DNA of 64,000 nt, from contig NZ_BSRQ01000028.1 in the NCBI RefSeq assembly GCF_030268685.1, positions 1-64,000 of the forward strand. The letters are read 5' to 3'. This DNA is from Microtetraspora sp. NBRC 13810. GTDB lineage: Bacteria; Actinomycetota; Actinomycetes; Streptosporangiales; Streptosporangiaceae. This document shows positions 57,566 to 64,000 of the stretch, one piece after another; the stretch's first letter is position 1; every line of letters starts with the position of its first letter. The notes beneath the pieces are model-generated. The model saw nothing but the letters and a program-made list of their open reading frames with translations. It was not told where the DNA came from and searched no databases. Made by a program: the position numbers and the translations under genes.

Positions 57566-58765
57566 CTAGCCCGCCCAGGCCCCGGCCAGGAAGGTGAGCG
57601 TGTTGAGCGCCATCAGCGGCGCGATGAGCAGGGCGTAGACCCAGATGCCCGAACGGCGGAGCCGGGACCTCCGGCTCGTCTCCCCGGGGCGCGGCGTGGT
57701 CGCGCGGGCGAGCGCCAGCCACAGCGGCCACCACAGCAGCGCCGAGCGCGGGATCGACAGGTAGTACGCGGAGCACACCAGCGCGCCCACCTGGAGCCCC
57801 ACGTAGACGAGTTCGCTCCACCTCCGCCGGGCGAGCAGCCACCCCACCAGCGCCACGCCGACGAACGCCCCGGCGATCTCCAGCCGGAACGCCCAGACGT
57901 ACGGCCCGTTCCCCGTCGCCTCCTGCCACGTGGTGAGGAACGACTCCCACGGCGGCACGAGGGTGCGCCCCCAGCCGGCCTCCTGGGCATGGTTCCAGGC
58001 CAGCCAGTCGCCGGTCCGCCCGTGCTGGTAGGCCGAGTAGAGCACCAGGGGCACGAACGGCACCGCCAGCCAGCCCCAGTGGGTCCGGTACGGCTCCCGC
58101 CTCCGGTGCGCCCGCCACGAACCGCCGGCGTACTCCACGATGAGCGCGAGGGCCAGGAAGAGGCCGGTGATCCGCATGCAGGAGGCGCCCGCGGCGAGCA
58201 GCCCGGCCGTCAGCCAGTCGCCGCGCCGGGCGGCCAGCCACGCCGGGATGGCGAACGCGAGGAACAGCGCCTCGCTGTACCCGGCGAACAGGAAGACCGC
58301 GGTCGGGCACAGCAGCAGCGCCAGGACGGCACGCCAGCCGGCGCCCGGCGGCCCTTCGAACTCGGCGAGCCTGGCCAGCGCGACCACCGCGACGCCCCCG
58401 GCCACCATCGAGATCAGCAGGCCGCTGAGGGTCCAGTCGGGCACGAGGAGGTGAACCACCCGGAGCATGACCGGCATTCCGGGGAAGAAGGCGGGCAGCC
58501 CGGCGTCCGGCGGGGCGGAGGGGTCGCCGCCGTAGCCGTACTGGGCGATCTTGATCAGCAGGTCGGCGTCCCAGTGCCGCCAGCGGTCCACGAAGGACGG
58601 GGCGGCCCGGTCGCCGAGCAGCGCCCCGGTGCCCACCACGGCCAGGATGACGATCCCGGCCCGGGAGGCCACCCACAGCGTCAGGGCGTGGAAGGCGGCG
58701 TCCGAGCTATCCCGGGGGGCCGGGGTCCGGGCGGCGGCTGCGGTCTCGGAGGGCGGGGAGGACAC
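57566..58765 (-). CDS. Membrane mannosyltransferase, PIG-V-like
   Basis: A 399-residue, about ten-TM glycosyltransferase of the GT-C type. WRHWDADLLIKIAQYGYGG holds the acidic catalytic motif after TM1, with FFPGMPVMLRVVHLLVPDW and FAGYSEALFLAFAIPAWLAA matching the PIG-V (GPI mannosyltransferase II-like) group of actinomycetes. It transfers a sugar from a polyprenyl donor to an envelope acceptor. GTG start. It is 19 bp downstream of the GT87 gene, so both are likely co-expressed with the PBP gene. Confidence 0.82.
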   Translation of the reverse strand: MSSPPSETAAAARTPAPRDSSDAAFHALTLWVASRAGIVILAVVGTGALLGDRAAPSFVDRWRHWDADLLIKIAQYGYGGDPSAPPDAGLPAFFPGMPVMLRVVHLLVPDWTLSGLLISMVAGGVAVVALARLAEFEGPPGAGWRAVLALLLCPTAVFLFAGYSEALFLAFAIPAWLAARRGDWLTAGLLAAGASCMRITGLFLALALIVEYAGGSWRAHRRREPYRTHWGWLAVPFVPLVLYSAYQHGRTGDWLAWNHAQEAGWGRTLVPPWESFLTTWQEATGNGPYVWAFRLEIAGAFVGVALVGWLLARRRWSELVYVGLQVGALVCSAYYLSIPRSALLWWPLWLALARATTPRPGETSRRSRLRRSGIWVYALLIAPLMALNTLTFLAGAWAG

Positions 58766-58784
58766 GGGGGTGCGCGGCGGGCGG

Positions 58785-60152
58785 TCAGCCGATGCCGAGG
58801 AGCGGGTCCCGCCGGGACGAGGGCAGCAGGCGGAAGCGGTCCGGCGCGTTGTCGAAGACCCCGCCGGTCACGTCGTCCGAGCCGTCCTGCCGTACCACGT
58901 CCTTCTCCGGCCGGAGGATGTCCCGCACCACGAACGCGACCAGGATCATGATGGTGATGGCCCGGCCCCACACGGCGGTGAAGTAGGTGGTGTCGCTGAT
59001 GCCGAGGGCCTCGTTGCCCTGCTGGAGGCCGACGAGGTAGAGCCAGATGGCGAAGAAGTACCAGACTTCGGCGAGTTGCCACAGCGCGAGCGGTTTCCAG
59101 TTGGGTCTGGCCAGCACGGCGAAGGGCACCAGCCACAGCACGAACTGCGGGGACCACACCTTGTTCGTCAGCATGAAGGCGGCGAGCGCCAGGAAGCACA
59201 GCTGCGCCAGGCGCGGCCGGGTCGGCGCCAGCAGGGCGAGCAGCGCGATGCCGAGGCAGAGCAGGGCGAGGACGACGATTCCCAGCACGCTCAGCAGGTC
59301 GGGGTCGCCCAGGATCGGCCACTGCCGCTGCTGGAAGTAGAACCAGAGCGATCCCCAGTCGGCCCCGCGCTCCTGGCTGAAGACGTAGAACCGCCGCCAC
59401 CCGTCGAACGCGAAGATCATGACCGGCAGGTTGACGGCCAGCCACGCGCCCGCCGTGCCCGCCATCGTCTTCAGGAACGGCCGCCACGTCCCGGTGCGCA
59501 GCGTGAGCAGGAAGAGCGCGCCGACGAACATGAGCGGGTAGAACTTCGTGGCGATCGCCAGGCCGAGCAGGATGCCGGCGAGCCACTGCCGCTTCCTGGA
59601 CCAGGCGAGCAGCATGCCCAGGGAGAGGACGCCGGCGGCGAGGTCCCAGTTGATGTACGCGGCGAGGATCACGCCGGGGGCGACCGCGTACCACAGCGCG
59701 TCCCAGCGGCGGCGGCCGGGACCGGCGAGCGCCGCCATCAGCAGCACGCCGGCCACCAGGCAGACGGCCATGAGCAGCGCGGTCAGGTCATAGAACCGCG
59801 CGCCCCTGGCCGCCACGTCGCCGACCGTGCCGACCAGCCGCGAGATCACGTCCATGACCCCGCCGAGCACCACCGGGTACTCGACCTGCTTGTCGAAGGG
59901 CACGTTGGCGAAGTAGGGGACCTGCCCCTCGGCCAGGTGCCGGTCGAAGTAGAGCGGATAGATGTCGGTGTAACAGAAGTTGGTGAACTGCAGCGTCCCG
60001 TCGTTCCACGCCCCGCCGAAGCGGCAGGGCCACTTCCACAGGTACGCGAGGAGCGCGCCCATCACCCCGAACACCGCGAGCGGCACGTAGGCGAGGGCGC
60101 GCGTCCCCGAGTCGAACAGGATCAGATCGCGGGACGCTGTGTCACGTTTCAT
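58785..60152 (-). CDS. GT87 (DUF2029) membrane glycosyltransferase
   Basis: A 455-residue, about 10-12-TM GT-C enzyme: NFCYTDIYPLYFDRHLAEGQ, PYFANVPFDKQVEYPVV with the acidic pair and AIATKFYPLMFVGALFLL are hallmarks of GT87 mannosyl- or arabinosyltransferases using polyprenyl-phosphate sugars. The position next to the class A PBP matches Rv0051 in Mycobacterium tuberculosis. Probably helps build envelope glycans. It starts four bases after the PBP stop. Confidence 0.88.
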   Translation of the reverse strand: MKRDTASRDLILFDSGTRALAYVPLAVFGVMGALLAYLWKWPCRFGGAWNDGTLQFTNFCYTDIYPLYFDRHLAEGQVPYFANVPFDKQVEYPVVLGGVMDVISRLVGTVGDVAARGARFYDLTALLMAVCLVAGVLLMAALAGPGRRRWDALWYAVAPGVILAAYINWDLAAGVLSLGMLLAWSRKRQWLAGILLGLAIATKFYPLMFVGALFLLTLRTGTWRPFLKTMAGTAGAWLAVNLPVMIFAFDGWRRFYVFSQERGADWGSLWFYFQQRQWPILGDPDLLSVLGIVVLALLCLGIALLALLAPTRPRLAQLCFLALAAFMLTNKVWSPQFVLWLVPFAVLARPNWKPLALWQLAEVWYFFAIWLYLVGLQQGNEALGISDTTYFTAVWGRAITIMILVAFVVRDILRPEKDVVRQDGSDDVTGGVFDNAPDRFRLLPSSRRDPLLGIG

Positions 60153-60155
60153 CCG

Positions 60156-62978
60156 TCATCCGTCATCCGTGTCGCGGCCTCGGGTGGAGAACTCGGACGT
60201 GGTGCCGGGCGGGTTGCCGCCCCAGCCTCCGCCGCCGTCGCCCATGCCCGGATCCTCACAGGAGCCGTCCCACGGGAGGCACTCGCGGCTCTCCTCGGTG
60301 GGCGGGTCCACCGGGACGTCCTCGGCCGGTCCCCAGTCGTCGCCGGGGAAGCCCGAGTCGTCCGGCGGGATCGGGGTTTCGGTCTCCGTCGGCGTCGGGG
60401 CCGGGGAGGGCGCGAGGTTCTCCGGCATGCCGACGTTGGCGCGCGGCGGGAACTGCTCGACCTTGGCGCCCTTGAGCGCCTCCTGCATGAAGGCGTGCCA
60501 GACCTTGGTCGGGTAGGTCGCGCCCTGGATGTCGCCGAGGGTGACCTCCGCGCCCTTGTGCTCCCTGTACATGCCGACGGCGGTGGAGAGCTGCGGGGCG
60601 AAGCCGACGAACCAGGCTTCCTTGTTCTCGTTGTTGGTGCCGGTCTTGCCGGCCACCGGGCGGTCGTAGAGCGCGGCAGCCTTACCGGTGCCGGCCTTGA
60701 CCACCTGCTGGAGCGCCACGATGGAGTCGGCGGCGGCGTCCGGCGAGATGACCTGCTTGAAGGTGTCGGACTCCTTGAACTGGGTCAAGCCCTCCTTCGT
60801 GACGACCTTCTTGATCACGTGGGTCTCGTAGTGCTTGCCCTGGTTCGCGAAGATCGAGTAGCCGGCCGCCTGCTCCAGCGCGGTCACCTGGTTGCTGCCG
60901 ATGCTCAGCAGGTAGTGGTGGCGCTGCTCGGCGTCCTCCAGCCGGGCCCGGTCCAGCCCCGCCGCGCTGGCGATGTCGATGACCTTGTCCAGTCCGACCT
61001 TCTCGGCCATGGTGGCGAACGCGGTGTTCACCGAGTCGGCCGTGGCTTTGATCACGTCGACCGAGGCGGGCCCGGAGTGGTCGTTGCCGATCGGGGTCGT
61101 GCCGGGCAGCTTCACCTCGCCGGTGCCCTGGAGGTAGCTGTTCAGGCTGTAACCGGAGTCGAGCCAGGCGGCCAGCACGTACGGCTTGAACGCCGACGCC
61201 GCCTGCTTCTGCGACATCGTGGACTGGTTCCACTCGTCCGTGAGGTAGTTCCTACCCCCGTAGAAGGCGCGGACCTGGCCGTTGCGCGGGTCGACGGCCG
61301 CGAGGCTGGTGGTGATCTCCTTGGACAGCCCGGAGGTGTTGTTCACCACCGCGTCCCTGGCGGCGGTCATCAGCCGCTTGTTGAAGGTGGAGGTGATCTT
61401 GTAGCCGCCCTTCTCCACCTCCTCCTTGTCGATGCCGTACTTCTTCTGCATCTCGTCCAGGACCGCGGTGATCATGTAGCCGTTCAGGCCCTTGTACGCG
61501 TCGGGACGCGTCCACTTCACGCGCTTCGGCATCGTCGGCGACTTGGTGGGCAGCGACCCGTACTTCTCCGGGTTCATCTCGGCCATGTTCTTGATCGCGG
61601 CGCTGTACCGCTCCTGGGTGGCGGCCATGTCCCCGGCCTCCTCCAGCCGGTCGAACCGGTCGGGGTTCTGGATCCGGCCCGCCAGGTAGGCGCCCTGCTC
61701 GGGCGAGAGGTCCTTGACGTTCTTCTTGAAGTACGCCTGCGCCGCCGCCTGGATGCCGTAGGCGCTGCGGCCGAAGTAGATGGTGTTGAGGTACCGGGTG
61801 AGGATCTCGTCCTTCGACAGCGACTTGTCGACCTTGACGGCGACGAAGATCTCGGTGATCTTCCGGGTGACGGACACCTCCTGGCTGAGGCCGTCGTAGT
61901 AGTTACGCACCATCTGCTGGGTGATCGTCGAGGCGCCCTGCACCTGCTGCCCGGTGACCGTGCTGTAGACCGAGCGGGCGATACTGCGGAAGTCGATGCC
62001 GTTGTCCTCGCGGAAGGACTGGTTCTCCACCGCGATCACGGCGTCCTGCACCCACACCGGGATCTGGTCGATCGTCACCGGCGTCCGCCGGGTGCCGAGC
62101 CTGGCGATCACGCCCTTGCCGTCGTCGTAGTAGATGACGCTGCCCTGGTCGTCCGCGGTGTCCTGGGTCACCGTGGGGATGGGGGTGTTGGCGTAGGCCA
62201 CGGCGATCATGCCGAAGATGCCCGCGGCGAACACCACCGCGCCGGCCATGACGAGCTTCCAGCTTGGGATGAACCGCTTCCAGCCCGTCTTGCCCGTGCC
62301 GCCGTCCCCGTCATCGTCGCCGCCGCCCGCGCGCCTGCGCCGGCGGCCACCGCCGCCGCCCGAGGCTCCGGGGTCGGTGGGATTGTCGTCACCCGGCCTG
62401 CGCGGTCCCCGGGGGCCGCGCGGACCGTCGGGGCCGCCGGGACGGCCGGGGCCGCCTTCCATGGAGCTGCGCGCCGTACGCGCGGCGCGCCTGCCGCCAC
62501 CGGGTCCGCCGGGTCCCCCCGGGCCCGCGGGAGGGCGCGCGCCCGCCTCCGCCGCCGCGGCGGCGGCCATCATCGCCTGGGTGTCCTCGAAGGCGGCCTC
62601 GGCCCTGCGGCCCTGCGGGGCGGGCTGGCGGCCGGGGGCCTCGCGGCGGCCTCCCGGGGGCGGGCCCGCCCTTCGACCGCCCGGGTCGTGATCGCCCTGG
62701 CGGGCCTCCGGCGGGCGGCCGTCCTGGCGGGCGCGCGCCCCGCGGCCGGGAGGCGGCGGGGCGGGGCCGCGCTCGGGCGGATAGGAGCCACGGTCGGGTG
62801 GCGGGGCGGCGGGGCCGCGCTCGGCGTACCCGTCGCGGGACGACGGCGGCCCGGGGACGGCTCGGGGGTCGTTGCCCGGGGCGGAGCGACGACGCCGCCC
62901 TGGCTGAGCCGGCCCGGAAAAGCCGTCGCGCGGGGCGGGACCTCCGGTCGGCTCGGGGCCATAGCTGCTGTTACTCAC
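60156..62978 (-). CDS. ponA: Bifunctional class A penicillin-binding protein (PBP1/PonA type)
   Basis: A 940-residue membrane peptidoglycan synthase. The first 230 residues are a Pro/Gly/Arg-rich disordered tail, then a TM helix (about 235-265), the GT51 glycosyltransferase with catalytic Glu in AVENQSFRE and [12 protein letters not shown], and the transpeptidase with nucleophile Ser in ASAFKPY (SxxK), SVN and KTGTNN. The usual PGS before SFK is AAS, which is uncommon. A Pro/acidic tail of about 110 residues follows. GTG at 62978 after GAGGAC. It heads the operon with the two glycosyltransferases. The gap to the DUF5318 gene is 77 bp. Confidence 0.95.
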   Translation of the reverse strand: MSNSSYGPEPTGGPAPRDGFSGPAQPGRRRRSAPGNDPRAVPGPPSSRDGYAERGPAAPPPDRGSYPPERGPAPPPPGRGARARQDGRPPEARQGDHDPGGRRAGPPPGGRREAPGRQPAPQGRRAEAAFEDTQAMMAAAAAAEAGARPPAGPGGPGGPGGGRRAARTARSSMEGGPGRPGGPDGPRGPRGPRRPGDDNPTDPGASGGGGGRRRRRAGGGDDDGDGGTGKTGWKRFIPSWKLVMAGAVVFAAGIFGMIAVAYANTPIPTVTQDTADDQGSVIYYDDGKGVIARLGTRRTPVTIDQIPVWVQDAVIAVENQSFREDNGIDFRSIARSVYSTVTGQQVQGASTITQQMVRNYYDGLSQEVSVTRKITEIFVAVKVDKSLSKDEILTRYLNTIYFGRSAYGIQAAAQAYFKKNVKDLSPEQGAYLAGRIQNPDRFDRLEEAGDMAATQERYSAAIKNMAEMNPEKYGSLPTKSPTMPKRVKWTRPDAYKGLNGYMITAVLDEMQKKYGIDKEEVEKGGYKITSTFNKRLMTAARDAVVNNTSGLSKEITTSLAAVDPRNGQVRAFYGGRNYLTDEWNQSTMSQKQAASAFKPYVLAAWLDSGYSLNSYLQGTGEVKLPGTTPIGNDHSGPASVDVIKATADSVNTAFATMAEKVGLDKVIDIASAAGLDRARLEDAEQRHHYLLSIGSNQVTALEQAAGYSIFANQGKHYETHVIKKVVTKEGLTQFKESDTFKQVISPDAAADSIVALQQVVKAGTGKAAALYDRPVAGKTGTNNENKEAWFVGFAPQLSTAVGMYREHKGAEVTLGDIQGATYPTKVWHAFMQEALKGAKVEQFPPRANVGMPENLAPSPAPTPTETETPIPPDDSGFPGDDWGPAEDVPVDPPTEESRECLPWDGSCEDPGMGDGGGGWGGNPPGTTSEFSTRGRDTDDG

Positions 62979-63055
62979 ACGTCCTCGTTAAGTCATCGGC
63001 GATGTTGTCATTGGCGACGGCCAGGGGCGGGTGCATGGACATCCGCCTGCCGGGA

Positions 63056-63436
63056 TCAGGTCTCCGAGGGGGGATCCCCGTTCCCGAGGACGAACGAGAT
63101 CGCCAGGTGATTCCAGGCACAACCTTGGCAGACCTCTACCACGTAAACGCGGAATTCGCGGTATTGCCGCGCCATCTCCGCAAGGTCCGACGTGTTCTTT
63201 ACCCGGCCTACAAGGCGGCCGAGCTCGTCCCCATATACATAGGTAACGTTCGTGACGTTCCGGCGCTCGCACACCGGGCAGAGGCGCTGTGTCTCCTCGC
63301 CGTGGAATCTCGCGGCGCGGAGGAGATAGGGATGTGCGTCACAAACGTCGTCGGCGGAGGCACGGCCGGCGCGGAGCGAACGAACCGTCGCCCTCTTCGC
63401 CAGGCCGTAGTCCACGACCAATCGCTGTGACCACAT
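63056..63436 (-). CDS. DUF5318-family zinc-ribbon-like protein
   Basis: A 126-residue protein, MWSQRLVVDYGLAKRATVRS onward, with CPVCERR and CQGCAWNH giving two CxxC pairs for one zinc. It is the same small protein that lies upstream of ponA in mycobacteria (Rv0049). Function unknown. TACTCT seven bases before the ATG and no ribosome site suggest a leaderless message; frames extending to 63601 are not supported. Divergent from the PadR gene. Confidence 0.85.
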   Translation of the reverse strand: MWSQRLVVDYGLAKRATVRSLRAGRASADDVCDAHPYLLRAARFHGEETQRLCPVCERRNVTNVTYVYGDELGRLVGRVKNTSDLAEMARQYREFRVYVVEVCQGCAWNHLAISFVLGNGDPPSET

Positions 63437-63537
63437 AGCAGCCAGAGTACGGCTTTTTACCGATCTGCCCCAACCTCTTGGCGAACTCATGGAGCACCCC
63501 CCTCGTTGCGACGTATGCCGGGCCGACGTATCCTGCT

Positions 63538-63558
63538 GATGTATCGACTCGATACATC
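63538..63558 (+). promoter_or_regulatory. PadR operator
   Basis: A perfect 21-bp palindrome: GATGTATCGA, a central C, and TCGATACATC. It has the ATGT-N-ACAT arms known for PadR-family repressors and lies 23 bp before the PadR start, so it is probably autoregulatory. The word GACGTAT occurs twice just upstream. Confidence 0.75.
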
Positions 63559-63581
63559 GACGCGAGAGGGGGTGCTCTCCA

Positions 63582-64000
63582 GTGACCGGCGGAAGAGGCA
63601 ACGTGCTGGAGCTCGCCGTGCTCGGGTCGTTGCACGAAACTCCGCTGCACGGCTACGAGCTGCGCAAACGGCTCAACGCCCTGCTCGGAATGTTCCGCGC
63701 CTTCTCCTACGGCTCGCTCTATCCATGCCTGCGCTCCCTGCTGAACCAGGGGCTGATCGTGGAGGAGCAGCCGCCCACCGAGGAGAGCGTCGCCCCGCTC
63801 TCCGGCCGGCGGTCGAAGATCGTCTACAAGCTGACGGCGGAAGGCAAGGAGCGGCTGCAGGAGCTCCTCACCCATTCGGGCCCGTCCGCGTGGGAGGACG
63901 AGAGCTTCGGCGTCCACTTCGCCTTCTTCCGTCACACCGAGGCCGAGGTTCGCCTGCGCATCCTCGAAGGCCGGCGCAGCCGGCTGGAGGAGCGCCTGGA
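63582..64000 (+). CDS. PadR-family regulator (runs off window edge)
   Basis: GTG at 63582 opens a frame with no stop before 64000: VLELAVLGSLHETPLHGYEL, RAFSYGSLYPCLRSLLNQGL and RRSKIVYKLTAEGKERLQEL. This is the PadR winged-helix with wing and the start of the C-terminal Vir-like helical domain. At least 139 residues. The gene corresponds in position to Rv0047c. It is divergent from DUF5318 and probably binds the palindrome at 63538. Confidence 0.92.
   Translation, partial: MTGGRGNVLELAVLGSLHETPLHGYELRKRLNALLGMFRAFSYGSLYPCLRSLLNQGLIVEEQPPTEESVAPLSGRRSKIVYKLTAEGKERLQELLTHSGPSAWEDESFGVHFAFFRHTEAEVRLRILEGRRSRLEERL

Noticed and set aside
58551-63110. A 1519-codon open frame on the forward strand
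   Set aside because: It is antisense to the glycosyltransferase and PBP genes, Arg/Val/Gly/His-rich without any domain, and reflects third-position G+C bias.

Overview
The window is about 70% G+C and reads as chromosome from a mycothiol-producing actinomycete, most likely Streptosporangiales (Streptosporangium, Nonomuraea or Microbispora type). The evidence is the codon use, the many GTG/TTG and apparently leaderless starts, a mycothiol-type DsbA-fold enzyme, and the conserved block padR - DUF5318 - class A PBP - GT87 - rpsF - ssb - rpsR - rplI - dnaB. That order matches Mycobacterium and Streptomyces near the chromosomal origin. The genus is inference.

Left part (1-24 kb), accessory and regulatory. 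A truncated MerR regulator faces an aldo/keto reductase-membrane protein pair, followed by an MMPL exporter, an orphan LuxR-type regulator and a DHA2 exporter. The three promoters in this block share one 24-bp dyad motif, so it looks like a single efflux/detoxification regulon. Next come a beta-helical membrane protein, a Tat-exported PHP protein, an Lrp/dehydratase divergent pair, a decayed LysR gene beside an MFS gene that keeps its LysR box, a nitroreductase-like DsbA protein, another MFS gene, and a hydrolase-ABC operon beside a two-component system.

Middle (21.8-45.7 kb). tRNA-Ser(CGA), tadA with two acidic associated proteins, upp, small unknown proteins with a PH-domain membrane protein, XRE-TPR and FadR-like regulators, a second sliding clamp gene, and a kinase. 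A cell-envelope type module follows: two tandem sensor kinases, one with a degenerate ATP site, and one response regulator, divergent from an ABC exporter across a 52-bp dyad. Then a TetR-SDR pair with repeated operators, an SMP-30 lactonase, a phosphoesterase, trpS preceded by a Trp-rich leader peptide and attenuator, a desaturase, a HAD hydrolase, and an acyl-CoA oxidase-EF-hand pair. Three intergenic regions hold short tandem-repeat arrays.

Right part (45.7-64 kb), core. dnaB with DnaA-box-like sequences upstream, a MATE exporter, an APC permease, a polar amino acid ABC transporter, rplI-rpsR-ssb-rpsF, two small membrane proteins, an endonuclease IV-like gene, an SDR, two membrane glycosyltransferases, a bifunctional PBP, DUF5318, and a PadR gene that runs off the end behind a perfect 21-bp palindrome.

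Coordinates and motifs were read by eye from the sequence. Family assignments rest on recognised motifs; no database search was run.
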